This document shows, in pieces, positions 44,112-53,292 of a DNA stretch of 64,000 nucleotides (position 1 is the first letter of the stretch; every line of letters starts with the position of its first letter). The stretch is from UBA1952 sp965246855. Its GTDB lineage: Bacteria; Bacteroidota; Bacteroidia; Chitinophagales; Chitinophagaceae. Under the pieces are notes generated by a model. The model was not told the origin of the DNA. It did not search any database and worked only from the letters and a program-made list of their open reading frames with translations. Both the position numbers and the translations under genes were made by a program. The DNA is taken from NCBI GenBank assembly GCA_965246855.1, contig CBDFFP010000009.1:1-64000 (forward strand), in the 5' to 3' direction.

Positions 44112-45944
44112 CTACACAATCTTCTTTCCCCGCATTGCCTCTTTAATGGCCGCGTCCATTACGCGCTCCGCAAAAGGCCGGGTGGTTTCATTGAGGCTTT
44201 CCGTTGCCGCCTGAATGGCGTTTTTGTCGTCGCCGGAAATGGCGGTTCGCAAAGCAGCAATGCCTTCTTCCGTCACCGATTTTTCTTCCCCGGAAAGCAG
44301 CGTTTCATTCTTGCGCAAAAAGTTTTCCGTCAGGTCGGCCATTTGTTGCGCTTCGGTGCGGGCTTCAATCAGGGCGCGGGTTTGCATGTCGCTCTTCGCA
44401 TTGGTGAGCGAGGAAAGCAGCATCGTTTCCACTTCGGCATCCGTCAGTCCGTATTGCGGCTTTACGTCAATGCTTTGGGCCACGCCGCTGCGCAGTTCTT
44501 TCGCCGATACTTTCAAAATGCCGTCGGCATCCAACAGAAAACTCACTTCCACTTTCGCCAGTCCGGCGGGCATACCGGGAATGCCGCTCAGGTTGAATTC
44601 TGCCAGCTTGCGGTTGTCGCTTACGAGGTCTCTTTCCCCCTGAAAAACGGAAATCCGCATCCCGCTTTGTCCGTCTTTTTGCGTCGTGTATTGCCGCCCT
44701 GCGCGTGATGGAATTTTGGAATTGCGCGGCATTAGCACATCCATCAGTCCACCCATCGTTTCAATGCCGAGGCTCAGGGGCGTAACGTCTAGGAGCAGCA
44801 TGTCGGTGGTTTTTCCGGCAAGAATATCGGCTTGCACCGCCGCACCCAGTGCCACCACTTCGTCGGGATTGAGTTCATCAAAGGGTTTCCGTCCAAACAG
44901 CGTTTCTACTTCCCGCTTCACCATCGGAACGCGCGTAGAGCCGCCTACCAAAACCACCGCGCTTATCTCTGAAATTGAAACGCCGGAATCGGCAATCGCC
45001 GAGCGGCAGGAAAGAAGTGTTTTTTCTACCAGCGGCGCAATCGCGTTTTCAAATTCCACACGGGAAATCTCTACGCCAGCCCCTTCCCAGTTTTCTTCAA
45101 AAGACAACGCTTTTTTCGCTTCTTCGGCCAGCAAACGGAGTGCGCCTTTGGTACTTGCCACGCTGCTTTTTGCCGCAATCAATTCGCCCAGCGCGCGGTC
45201 AAAATCATCGCCGCCGAGGTGCGTGTCGCCGTGCGTGGAAAGCACTTCAAAAATGCCGCCCACAATGCGCAGGACAGAGATGTCAAACGTGCCGCCACCG
45301 AGGTCGTACACCGCCACGATTTTTTCTTCTTCACTGCTGCTTGTTCCCATCCCGTAGGCCAGCGCCGCCGCCGTCGGCTCGTTTACGATGCGCAATACAT
45401 CCAATCCCGCCAGCTTTCCGGCATCGCGCGTGGCTTGTCGTTGCGCGTCGTTGAAGTACGCAGGAACGGTGATGACGGCCCTTGTTACCGGCGTTTTCAG
45501 CAGGTGCTCGGCGCGGGTTTTCAGCTCGGCCAGGATGTAGGAAGACAGCTCAATGGGCGTGTAAAAACGGTCGCCAATACGCACGCGCACGAGGGCTTCG
45601 GTTTCGTCGTCTAAGATTTGATAGGCCAGATTTTGGGCTTCTTCGCGCACGTCGTTGTAGCTGCGACCCATCAGGCGCTTGGCGCTGTAGATAGTGCGCT
45701 CCGGCGCGGTGAGCAATCTTTCTCTGGCTTCATTGCCGACGTGAATGCTGCCGTCTTCGCCCAGATTCACGACGCTTGGAACAAGGGTAAGTCCATCGGT
45801 TTCGCGCAGGGCAACGGGCTTCCGTGTGCCGTCTTCTTCGCGCACGATTGCCACGAGGGAATTGGTTGTGCCGAGGTCAATCCCCACAATCGCTTCTTCC
45901 TGTTGGAGGGAGCCGGTAGCAATGTTTATCGCAACTTTCGCCAT
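44112..45944 (-). CDS. hscA: Hsp70-family Fe-S assembly chaperone HscA
   Basis: 610 residues, about 25 shorter than DnaK. Nucleotide-binding domain: AIVGIDLGTTNSLVA, VITVPAYFNDAQRQAT, VNEPTAAALAYG, VYDLGGGTFDIS, VLVGGSTRVPMV. The N-terminal leader (MAKVAINIATGSLQQEE) and short C-terminus without an acidic tail are typical of HscA, which folds IscU-bound clusters. No isc genes are in the window, so DnaK-like general roles cannot be excluded. A -7-like TACCTTCG precedes the start. Confidence 0.88.
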   Translation of the reverse strand: MAKVAINIATGSLQQEEAIVGIDLGTTNSLVAIVREEDGTRKPVALRETDGLTLVPSVVNLGEDGSIHVGNEARERLLTAPERTIYSAKRLMGRSYNDVREEAQNLAYQILDDETEALVRVRIGDRFYTPIELSSYILAELKTRAEHLLKTPVTRAVITVPAYFNDAQRQATRDAGKLAGLDVLRIVNEPTAAALAYGMGTSSSEEEKIVAVYDLGGGTFDISVLRIVGGIFEVLSTHGDTHLGGDDFDRALGELIAAKSSVASTKGALRLLAEEAKKALSFEENWEGAGVEISRVEFENAIAPLVEKTLLSCRSAIADSGVSISEISAVVLVGGSTRVPMVKREVETLFGRKPFDELNPDEVVALGAAVQADILAGKTTDMLLLDVTPLSLGIETMGGLMDVLMPRNSKIPSRAGRQYTTQKDGQSGMRISVFQGERDLVSDNRKLAEFNLSGIPGMPAGLAKVEVSFLLDADGILKVSAKELRSGVAQSIDVKPQYGLTDAEVETMLLSSLTNAKSDMQTRALIEARTEAQQMADLTENFLRKNETLLSGEEKSVTEEGIAALRTAISGDDKNAIQAATESLNETTRPFAERVMDAAIKEAMRGKKIV

Positions 45945-45978
45945 AGGGGACGAAGGTAACCGGGTTTGGGGTTTGCTT

Positions 45979-46422
45979 CTACTTAAGGCGGCCTAGCCGT
46001 TTAGTGTTTTCGGCAGGCGTGATGACCGTGAGCTTACCCTCTTTTACGATAAGAGAATAGCCGTGGGAATATTCAGACGACAGGTCGCTAAGGATAAAAT
46101 CTGTAGCTGCGTGAACGGGTGTTCCGTTGAGCGTTGCAGGCTTGAATGTAAAGCCCTCCTCCAAAACACGATTGGCCGCCAGCAACACAGGTCTTTTCAG
46201 GCTCTCCGGAATGTCCTTCGGCCCCTTACCATTCATAAGTTCAAAGAAGGTTTTCACTCCCAGACGACGCCCTGTGAAACAGCGCGCCAGCATAACGTCT
46301 CCATTGTAGTGCACCAGTTTGCCTTCGCTGGAAATAACGTTACAGAGTATGGGCACAAACAGGGTGTACTCTCCTTCAGGCAGGTTTTCCAGTCCCGGTT
46401 TGATTTTCGCCACGAGTTCCAT
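45979..46422 (-). CDS. Downstream in-frame fragment of the M56 peptidase gene
   Basis: 147 residues from an internal ATG at 46422. The frame is the same as the upstream M56 gene, from which it is separated only by one TAG (46489-46491) and 22 open codons. The sequence (YTLFVPILCNVISSEGKL, FTFKPATLNGTPVHAATDF) has no recognised domain. I think it is the C-terminal part of one original ~500-residue protein; reinitiation at 46422 would give a stand-alone polypeptide. Confidence 0.55.
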   Translation of the reverse strand: MELVAKIKPGLENLPEGEYTLFVPILCNVISSEGKLVHYNGDVMLARCFTGRRLGVKTFFELMNGKGPKDIPESLKRPVLLAANRVLEEGFTFKPATLNGTPVHAATDFILSDLSSEYSHGYSLIVKEGKLTVITPAENTKRLGRLK

Positions 46423-46488
46423 GTAGGGAGACTCGTAAGGGCCGGCGTAAGCAGCTTTTGTTGTTACCTCCCTGAGGTTGTAGATGCG

Positions 46489-47487
46489 CTAGCCGTTCAT
46501 CTTGCAGAGCGTTCCGTAAAACGTAAAACCGCCGCCACCCTGCAAGCGCTTGAACTTGGAGTTGGACGCTCTCACAAAGTCGTTTCCACGAAAAGAGAAA
46601 CAAGAGTCATTCAGTTCTACCACTTTAGAGGTATCCAGACCGTCTTTTTTGCAAGAAAACACGGCCATCGCCATTACCGGAATCAACAACAAGTACCGCA
46701 GTTTTTGCGGCGCGGAACTTCTGTTTTGAGTCAGCATCAGGATGCGGGATTTTAGGGGCGCATGATTAAAGGAATGGGCAAGGGAAAGTGTATTTCCAGT
46801 GGCCTCGCGAAGAAGCAAATAGCCGTAGTCCTGCGGCGCACTGCGCGCAAAAGCATCTGCCTGAAACTCGTGAATCTGACGCAGCAGGAAATCATAGACA
46901 TAGACCAGTGGATGAAACCATAGCGCAATACGCAGCAGAATCAAAAGCAGCACATCTGCCGTGTGAAAAAGCTTTCCGTGTCGGGCTTCATGGCGCAGAA
47001 TCAGGGCGAGGTCGGCAGGGTTATAAGCGGTGCAATGAGAAAGAAAAGTTTTTCCCCAAAAAGAGAAAGGCACGTGCGCCACGCCGGTTTCATATGCCCC
47101 ACCGGAAGCGCACTTCCGGCCACGCCGCATCAGTTGCAACAGCTTGGCAAACGCCCGCAGATAGATTAACCCTGCAACGGCGCAACCCGCCCAATACACT
47201 GTCCACAAGGAGAACGAAAAAGCGGGTTTTACGTCGGCGGTTACGCGCGCAATTGTCTCTGTTTTCGCTTCGCTGATACGCGCTACGGGAAGGTGTTGAT
47301 AGAGCGGCATTTGCACCACGGTTTCGGGTACCGGTGCAGGCCAAAGTGGCAGCAACAATCCGAGAAGCAATGTCCCCAAAAGCGCCGCGCGGTTCCAACC
47401 ATGAAAAGTGGTTTTCCGCAGCAGCAACACGTAGCTCAGCAGGCTGACGGCCCAAAAAACGGTAACGTCGATGAGGTAAGAAAGCAT
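46489..47487 (-). CDS. M56 (BlaR1/MecR1-type) membrane metallopeptidase, probably truncated
   Basis: 332 residues with N-terminal membrane helices, cytoplasmic zinc-peptidase motif HEARH (166-170) and HEFQADAFA, and a further helix near 267-283 followed by CKKDG. It senses an envelope signal and cleaves the paired BlaI repressor. It starts 2 bp after blaI, the usual repressor-sensor operon. The extracytoplasmic tail is cut by a TAG at 46489-46491, with the frame open for another 169 codons beyond, so this looks like a nonsense mutation in the sensor part. Confidence 0.85.
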   Translation of the reverse strand: MLSYLIDVTVFWAVSLLSYVLLLRKTTFHGWNRAALLGTLLLGLLLPLWPAPVPETVVQMPLYQHLPVARISEAKTETIARVTADVKPAFSFSLWTVYWAGCAVAGLIYLRAFAKLLQLMRRGRKCASGGAYETGVAHVPFSFWGKTFLSHCTAYNPADLALILRHEARHGKLFHTADVLLLILLRIALWFHPLVYVYDFLLRQIHEFQADAFARSAPQDYGYLLLREATGNTLSLAHSFNHAPLKSRILMLTQNRSSAPQKLRYLLLIPVMAMAVFSCKKDGLDTSKVVELNDSCFSFRGNDFVRASNSKFKRLQGGGGFTFYGTLCKMNG

Positions 47488-47489
47488 GG

Positions 47490-47873
47490 CTATTTCTTTT
47501 TGGGTTTTTGAAGGAGTGTGAGGATTTCAGTCACCTCTTTTTTGCTCAGATTTTCGCGTTGCACCAAGAAGGAAACCAGCTGGCTTGCCGAGCCGCTGAA
47601 GTATTTTTCCACCAAGCCCTGTACGCCCCGCGCGGCGTATTCCTCGCGACTCACGACGGGGAAATACTCGTGGGTTTTGCCGTAAGCTTTGTGGGAAACA
47701 AAGCCTTTCTTTTCCAGAATGCGCACCACGCTGGAGACGGTGCTGTGCGGAATTTCGTCGCCTTCCATGCGTTCGAGGATGTCGCGCACAAGGCAGCGTT
47801 CCAGGTTCCAGATATGGGCCATGATGTCTTCTTCCGCTTTGGTCAGCTGCAGTAGCGGGGTGTTGCGTTTCAC
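47490..47873 (-). CDS. blaI: BlaI/MecI-family repressor
   Basis: 127-residue winged-helix repressor: LTKAEEDIMAHIWNLERC, PHSTVSSVVRILEKKGFVSHK (recognition helix), and a C-terminal dimerisation region where the partner peptidase normally cuts. Followed after 2 bp by the M56 gene. A perfect palindrome directly upstream of the start (47874-47889) is a likely autoregulatory operator. Confidence 0.92.
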   Translation of the reverse strand: MKRNTPLLQLTKAEEDIMAHIWNLERCLVRDILERMEGDEIPHSTVSSVVRILEKKGFVSHKAYGKTHEYFPVVSREEYAARGVQGLVEKYFSGSASQLVSFLVQRENLSKKEVTEILTLLQKPKKK

Positions 47874-47889
47874 AACGTAAGATTACGTT
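47874..47889. promoter_or_regulatory. Probable BlaI operator
   Basis: AACGTAA-GA-TTACGTT, a perfect 16-bp palindrome abutting the blaI start codon and flanked by ACA/TGT-type bases (CACAACGTAAGATTACGT). BlaI-family operators are short dyads of this kind. Confidence 0.75.
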
Positions 47890-47955
47890 ACAAAACGGAA
47901 AGCGCAAAACTTGGGTGGGAAATGGATTTTCTGAGGAGATTTCTCTTGTTCTTTT

Positions 47956-47987
47956 GCCTTGATGCAAAAGAACCAAAAAATCAAGGC
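47956..47987. repeat. Inverted-repeat element in the blaI-deacetylase gap
   Basis: GCCTTGAT (47956-47963) and ATCAAGGC (47980-47987) flank GCAAAAGAACCAAAAA. I recall near-identical intergenic sequences in other Bacteroidota, but cannot verify this. The rest of the 285-bp gap holds no gene. Confidence 0.5.
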
Positions 47988-48174
47988 GTTCAAAGGCGAA
48001 TCCTTCGGACCGGATCCCGCTTGCGCTACAAGCTTATTCTGCCTCATCAACATTTCCTTTGAAAAAGAGGCAGAAAAGCTATTCCGCGCGGCGCGTCCTC
48101 CTTTCGCTGTTGAACGCCCGGTGGAGCGCAAGCTGTCGTAGGCTATAATAGTTTTGAGTACAGACTTCAAATCC

Positions 48175-49086
48175 CTACAACCCAAACACATCTACCGCCG
48201 CGCGAAAAGTGTTGCAGTGGGCTTCTACAATGTCTTTGATGTTGGGGGAATAACCGCCGCCCATAGAAACGGCTACGGGCAAGGAATGACGTTTCGCGGT
48301 TTGGAAAACAAAGAAATCGCGCGCCGCGCATTCTTCCCGCGTGAGGGCCATTTTTCCGAATTTGTCTGTCGCCAGCACGTCCACGCCGCTGAGGTAGAAA
48401 ATTCGCGTGGGACGGAAATCGTGGATGATTCTGGGCAGGTTTTCGTGCAGGATGCTGAGGTACTCGCCCCCGGAAACCCCGTCGGGCAGGCCGATGTCTA
48501 AATGGCTTTTCTCTTTGTGAAACGGATAGTTGTGTGCGCCGTGCATGGAGAAAGTAAATACCCGTTCCGCCTTGCCCAGCAGCGCCGCCGTGCCGTTCCC
48601 CTGATGCACATCAAGGTCGCAAATAAGAATGCGCTCTTTCCCGTTTTCGCGGAGCAATTCATTGGCCGCAACGGCAAAGTCGTTGAGCAGGCAAAAGCCT
48701 TCGCCCTTGTCGGCAAAAGCGTGGTGGGTTCCGCCTGCTACGTTGAGCGCCACGCCGGTGGTTTCGGAAATGCGGGCACAATCCAGCGTGCCTTGCAAGA
48801 TGCGAACTTCCCGTTCCACCAGCGGCGCAGAAAGCGGAAAACCAATGGCGCGCATCTCGCGGGGCGTCAGTTCCAGCCGCTTCATTCGCTGCCAATAGTC
48901 GGCGTCGTGGGTGCGGAGAAGGATTTCTTCTGGGATGGGATTTGGGGAGAAGACAGCGTCTTCCGTTATCGTTCCTTCGTGCAGCAACTGCGCCGGAATC
49001 AACTCATATTTCAGCATCGGAAAGCGGTGGCCTTCCGGGAGTGGATGGGCATAGATGGGGTCGTAGGCGATGAAAGGAACGGGCAT
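48175..49086 (-). CDS. Histone-deacetylase-family protein (acetoin-utilisation/acetylpolyamine type)
   Basis: 303 residues of the arginase/deacetylase fold. Zinc and catalytic motifs: NVAGGTHHAFADKGEGFCLLND (general-base His pair and substrate loop), ICDLDVHQGNGTA (Asp and His zinc ligands), FSMHGAHNYPF, and SGVDVLATDKFGKM. It would remove acyl groups from lysine or amino-sugar/polyamine substrates; the substrate is unknown. Length is that of short bacterial members. Confidence 0.92.
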   Translation of the reverse strand: MPVPFIAYDPIYAHPLPEGHRFPMLKYELIPAQLLHEGTITEDAVFSPNPIPEEILLRTHDADYWQRMKRLELTPREMRAIGFPLSAPLVEREVRILQGTLDCARISETTGVALNVAGGTHHAFADKGEGFCLLNDFAVAANELLRENGKERILICDLDVHQGNGTAALLGKAERVFTFSMHGAHNYPFHKEKSHLDIGLPDGVSGGEYLSILHENLPRIIHDFRPTRIFYLSGVDVLATDKFGKMALTREECAARDFFVFQTAKRHSLPVAVSMGGGYSPNIKDIVEAHCNTFRAAVDVFGL

Positions 49087-49236
49087 GGAAGAGGACTGCG
49101 AAGAAACATTTTTGGTGGAGAAAAGATTTTGGGGAAGTAGAAGGCTATCACCAACAAAATCAACTTCAAACGCTACATTTGAGTTGTGGAAGTAGGCATG
49201 CGAATTACTCTTTAATCCATTACATCCGAGAAGAAA

Positions 49237-49776
49237 ATGCGTTTTCTGATTTACCTATCGCTAATGTTTTTTGCAGTCCTATCTTCTTGTGGCAGAATTA
49301 AAGAGAAGGGAGATGCTGTGGTGAATAAAACCAAACAAACAATCCATAAGGTAGGAGATAAAATAGAGACAATCACTGAACAAGTTGTAGATAAAACGCT
49401 GCCAAGCTATGACAGCTATACGCCAGATACCGACAACAATAAAAAGCGTTTTAAAGAACATATAGGCATAGAACCTGCACAGGATGTGAAGAACATTTAC
49501 GCCTATGGCGACTTCCTAGGGGCAGACTATAAGGTTTTAATTTCCTTCAGTTGTAATTCAAAAACAGTGGCTAAAATTATTCAATCAAAACACATGATTT
49601 TAACAACAGACATTTTGGATGATGGCTTAGGATTTGGAGAGGAATTTAAATGGTGGGATAAATCTAAAATAAGAACTATCAAGCCATATAAAGAAGGAAA
49701 AGAAGGTGAATATTGGAAATACATTTGGTATGATAAGGAAAGCGAAATGGCCTATTATGAGGAGTTTAGTTTGTAA
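49237..49776 (+). CDS. Hypothetical lipoprotein
   Basis: 179 residues. Signal peptide with lipobox LSSC (Cys18) indicates lipidation. Residues 20-55 are amphipathic (VVNKTKQTIHKVGDKIETIT); the C-terminal domain is mixed alpha/beta, polar and Trp/Tyr-rich (KWWDKSK, YWKYIWYDKESEM). No family recognised. AT-rich relative to the surroundings. Confidence 0.65.
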   Translation: MRFLIYLSLMFFAVLSSCGRIKEKGDAVVNKTKQTIHKVGDKIETITEQVVDKTLPSYDSYTPDTDNNKKRFKEHIGIEPAQDVKNIYAYGDFLGADYKVLISFSCNSKTVAKIIQSKHMILTTDILDDGLGFGEEFKWWDKSKIRTIKPYKEGKEGEYWKYIWYDKESEMAYYEEFSL

Positions 49777-49822
49777 CGTATCAAGTCGTTGTAAACACAC
49801 CAAGCCTCCAACCTTTCTCCCT

Positions 49823-49830
49823 TACCTTTG
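49823..49830 (+). promoter_or_regulatory. -7 promoter box upstream of ssrA
   Basis: TACCTTTG matches TAnnTTTG, about 80 bp before the mature tmRNA 5' end; a precursor with a short leader is plausible. No -33 TTG at the ideal spacing. Confidence 0.4.
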
Positions 49831-49911
49831 CTCTCTTCCAACAGTTCTTTGAAAAAAGTACCTACCAATTGTCTTGTGTCTTGATACTCCAATCTTGATA
49901 CTTCTATTACC

Positions 49912-50284
49912 GGGGCCGCCTGGTTTTGACAGCGAGGGGCAGGGTACGTAAGCAGGTGGTGCGTTGAAGGATTAGCACCTAAATCTGAACTTTCAAACTC
50001 CAAATGGCAATACTCAGTATGCCATGGCTGCCTAATTCCTAAAGAACTAGCGTAGTCATTGGGCCGCCGCACGCGCTTTCTTCTGTGTGCGCAGCCGCCG
50101 CCCATCACTCCAACACAGAATCGGCTTTGCGTTTGTCGCAGCACAAAGCTTAAACCCGCGACTGGGAAAAAGGCAGGTTCGTCCGGCTCCAACCTTTTTC
50201 TGAGATTAAATGCCGCGAATAAACCTGTAGAAAGCGTATTTGGCACTTGTTTGGACGGGAGTTCGATTCTCCCCGGCTCCACCA
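49912..50284 (+). ncRNA. ssrA: Transfer-messenger RNA
   Basis: 373 nt. The 5' end GGGGCCG pairs with CGGCTCC before the encoded ACCA (50281-50284), and the T arm GGGAGTTCGATTCTCCC is intact. The tag frame ends in codons for GNTQYAMAA and a TAA at about 50034, comparable with the GENNYALAA-type tags of Bacteroidota. It rescues stalled ribosomes and marks peptides for proteolysis. The antisense 176-codon frame across it is spurious. Confidence 0.95.
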
Positions 50285-50404
50285 ATTCTTAAAAGGAATC
50301 CACTGTATATGGTGGGTTCCTTTTTTGTTTTAAAACATTTCTCTGATAGGATTTTATAAACTTAGCCCCTACTGGATTAGGTTTGTGGGAAGTTCTCTTT
50401 CTCC

Positions 50405-52348
50405 ATGAAACGCCGCCTTCTTCTTTGGTGTCTGCTCCTCGCGGCGGCTGTTGCGACGCATCATGCGAAGGCGCAGAAGAAAGCGGGACAGGCTTATATC
50501 GATTCGCTGACGACCCAGCTCCAGCGCCTGCCGGACGATACAAATAAGGTGCGGCTGCTGAACGATCTTTCCTTTGCCTATCGCAACACCGACGCTACCA
50601 AAGGCATCGCTTTTGGAACACAAAGCAGGGCGCTGGCCTCGCGGCTTCATTGGAAATGGGGAGAAGGATTTGCCTGCAATTCTGTCGGGCTAAACTACCT
50701 CGCTAAAGCCGATTATCCACGCGCGCTGGAATATCTGCAAAACGCTGTGCGGCTGGAAGAAGAGGCGGGCGACCCGATAGCGGTGGGATCGGTGATGGGC
50801 AATATCGGCACCTTGTATTACCTGCAAGGCGAAAGCGCAAAGGCACTGGATTACCTCCTTAAATCGCTCCCGGCAGCCCGCGCGGGCAACAACCGCAAAA
50901 ACGAACTGGCGACCCTGGGCGGCATCGGCAATGTGTATCACCAGATGGGCGACTATCACAAGTCGGCGGCTTATCTGGATACGGTGGTCAGGATTGCGCA
51001 TGCCATTGGCGATTATGAAAACGCGGCACGCAATCTGGGCAATCTGGCCAATGAATACCGGATGCTCAAAGACTACCGCCGGTCTTTGAAAGGCAGTTTT
51101 GAGGCACTGGAAGTGGCGGCGCAATACGGCTATAAATCCATCCACGCGGTAACGCTGGGTAACATCGGGGAAACGTATCTGGCACTGGCAAAAGACCCGG
51201 CGGCAGCAACGAGTGCTTCTCTTCCAAATGCTATCAGCTATCTCAAGCGCGGCGTAGCGGCCTGCGATTCCATTGGCTATCTGGGGCCGCTGGCGGAGTT
51301 TAGTGACCAGCTTTCGGAGGCGTATGCGCGGGCCGGAAATTATCAGGACGCACTGGCGATGTACCGGCAATCGGTGCGCTCCAACGACTCTGTTTTCTCT
51401 ATCGCCAACAAGGTGAAGATTACGAACCTGGAGACACAGCGCGCGCTGGAATTGAAGGACAAGCAGATAGAAATAGACCGGCTGGCGGTAGCTAAAAAAC
51501 GCAACGAGCGCGGCTTTTTCATCGTCGGGATGGGGCTGCTGTTGGTGGTGATTGGCGTGGTGTTTCGCAACTACCGCGTGCAGCGGGTATTGAATACCGC
51601 GCTTTCTCTGGCAAAGGAAAAAGTGGAGCGCCACACCGAGGAATTAGACGCGACGAACCAAGAGTTGAATACCACGCTCACGGCCTTGCAGGAGACGCAG
51701 CAACAGCTTATCCGCGCAGAAAAACAAAAAGAAGCGGAGATGCTCCGCAGCCGCATTTCGCAGGACATCCACGACGACATTTCCTCCGAACTGACGCGCA
51801 TTTCGTGGGTGAGCGAACTGGCAAAGAAAAAGGTGGCGGGCGCGGAATACAACGCCATGCCGGGACTGCTGGAAAAGATTACTGCTTCGAGCCGCGAGAC
51901 GGTGATGAAGCTCGGCGAAATCATCTGGGCCGTCAATCCGAAGAACGATAGCCTCGCTTCCCTGCTGGCGTATATGCGAACGCACATCACCCGCTTTCTT
52001 GCCGAAACAGCAATGGAATACCGCATTGATTTTCCGCAGGACGTGCCCCAGATTTCCATCAACCCGGAACTAAAGCGCAACCTCTATCTGGTGCTGAAAG
52101 AAGCCTTGAACAACGCTGCGAAATACGCCGCTGCGGCGCACATCACGGTTTCGTTTACGTTGCAGGAGAGCCACTATTCCATGTGCATTGCCGATGATGG
52201 AAAAGGCATGGAAGCGGGCGTGGTGCAAGGCGGCGGCAATGGCCTTAACAACATGCGCAGCCGGATGGAAGCGGTACGTGGCACGTGCCGGTTTGAGTCT
52301 GCGCCGGGAGCGGGAACGCGGGTGTGTTGTGAGGGGGTGTTGTATTAA
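50405..52348 (+). CDS. TPR-containing sensor histidine kinase (HisKA_3/NarL type)
   Basis: 647 residues. Signal peptide to residue 24; periplasmic TPR domain (about 50-345: YLAKADYPRALEYLQNAV, GNIGTLYYLQGESAKALDYL); transmembrane helix 371-387; coiled coil (about 398-445); HisKA_3 dimerisation with phosphorylatable H456 in ISQDIHDDISS; HATPase_c with VLKEALNNAAKYA, DDGKGME and GNGLNNMRSR. This architecture is common in Bacteroidota and pairs with LuxR-type regulators; a fitting one lies 3 kb downstream (55289). Preceded by tmRNA, followed by a strong terminator. Confidence 0.92.
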   Translation: MKRRLLLWCLLLAAAVATHHAKAQKKAGQAYIDSLTTQLQRLPDDTNKVRLLNDLSFAYRNTDATKGIAFGTQSRALASRLHWKWGEGFACNSVGLNYLAKADYPRALEYLQNAVRLEEEAGDPIAVGSVMGNIGTLYYLQGESAKALDYLLKSLPAARAGNNRKNELATLGGIGNVYHQMGDYHKSAAYLDTVVRIAHAIGDYENAARNLGNLANEYRMLKDYRRSLKGSFEALEVAAQYGYKSIHAVTLGNIGETYLALAKDPAAATSASLPNAISYLKRGVAACDSIGYLGPLAEFSDQLSEAYARAGNYQDALAMYRQSVRSNDSVFSIANKVKITNLETQRALELKDKQIEIDRLAVAKKRNERGFFIVGMGLLLVVIGVVFRNYRVQRVLNTALSLAKEKVERHTEELDATNQELNTTLTALQETQQQLIRAEKQKEAEMLRSRISQDIHDDISSELTRISWVSELAKKKVAGAEYNAMPGLLEKITASSRETVMKLGEIIWAVNPKNDSLASLLAYMRTHITRFLAETAMEYRIDFPQDVPQISINPELKRNLYLVLKEALNNAAKYAAAAHITVSFTLQESHYSMCIADDGKGMEAGVVQGGGNGLNNMRSRMEAVRGTCRFESAPGAGTRVCCEGVLY

Positions 52349-52356
52349 TCATCAAA

Positions 52357-52386
52357 AGAATGGCCCCGGATTTCCGGGGCCATTCT
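52357..52386. terminator. Strong bidirectional terminator
   Basis: AAGAATGGCCCCGGA-TT-TCCGGGGCCATTCTT, a 14-bp stem between the convergent kinase (stop 52348) and SDR (stop 52415) genes. Confidence 0.9.
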
Positions 52387-52414
52387 TCCGCGAGGAAAAA
52401 ATATTTGCAGAAAC

Positions 52415-53188
52415 TTATCCCCGATGTACGCCTGCCGCGCCGATGTTGGAATAGCCGCCATCCACCAAAAGTTCTTCGCCGGTGGTATAGCTGCTGTCGT
52501 CGGAAGCAAGGAAAAGCACTGCCTTAGCCACTTCGTCTGAGCTGGCAGCACGGCGCATCGGGATTTCGCCAGACGCCTGCGCATAAAAACCTTCTACGCC
52601 TTCTTCATGCAGACCAAGACGCGCCACAATGGGCGTGCGGGTATAGCCGGGGCTTACCACATTTACGCGGATGTTGCGGGGCGCCAATTCGTTGGCGAGG
52701 TTACGGGCCAACTGGCGCACAGCCGCTTTGGTAGCAGAATACAGCCCTGCGCCGCTGATACCACTGTGTGCTACGGCGGAAGCGGTGATCACAATAGAAG
52801 CGCCCTCCGCAAGCAGCGGCTCTGCTTTTTGGATAGCAAAGAATACGCCTTTCACATTGATGTTGAAAAGCTGGTCGTACAGCGCTTCTGTTGTGTCCGC
52901 AAGCGGTGCGGCGGCAAAGATGCCGGCATTGGCAAAAAGCACGTCCAGACGGCCATATTTTTCGCGGATGGTTCCGAAGAGGCGGTCCAAGTCCTCCATG
53001 TTGGAAACATCCGACTGAAGCGCCAGCACATTGCCTCCGATTTCTGCCGAAGCTTTGGCTAAGGTTTCTTGGTCGCGGCCTGTGATGATGACCGACGCGC
53101 CTTGCTGGGCGAAGAGTTTTGCGGTGGAAAGGCCGATACCGCTGTTGCCGCCCGTTATGAGCGCGATTTTTCCTTGAAGCTTGTTCAT
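52415..53188 (-). CDS. Short-chain dehydrogenase/reductase
   Basis: 257-residue classical SDR. Cofactor motif TGGNSGIG (residues 13-20), NAG motif in LFANAGIF, catalytic Ser in IVITASAV and YSATK (Tyr-x3-Lys), then SPGYTRTP. The G-rich loop with GRD after beta-2 suggests NADP(H). Substrate unknown. Divergent from an HxlR regulator, a frequent pairing in which the regulator responds to oxidants, quinones or aldehydes. Confidence 0.92.
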   Translation of the reverse strand: MNKLQGKIALITGGNSGIGLSTAKLFAQQGASVIITGRDQETLAKASAEIGGNVLALQSDVSNMEDLDRLFGTIREKYGRLDVLFANAGIFAAAPLADTTEALYDQLFNINVKGVFFAIQKAEPLLAEGASIVITASAVAHSGISGAGLYSATKAAVRQLARNLANELAPRNIRVNVVSPGYTRTPIVARLGLHEEGVEGFYAQASGEIPMRRAASSDEVAKAVLFLASDDSSYTTGEELLVDGGYSNIGAAGVHRG

Positions 53189-53292
53189 GGTGTTTAAGTG
53201 TACAAAAGTGTTTTGGTTACTTTTGGAGACTCAAAGGACGCCAAGAACAATTTCACCCACAAGAAGGCACTCCTCAGAAACACAGTTACCAA
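53189..53292. promoter_or_regulatory. Divergent SDR/hxlR promoter region
   Basis: Contains TACTTTTG on the plus strand (53218-53225) and the near-mirror CACTTTTG on the minus strand (rc of 53203-53210), so opposite -7 boxes lie 7 bp apart in an approximate dyad. Likely the HxlR binding region. Confidence 0.5.

Noticed and set aside
49755..50285. 176-codon reverse-strand open frame
   Set aside because: It is antisense to the tmRNA gene; such frames are well known false proteins.
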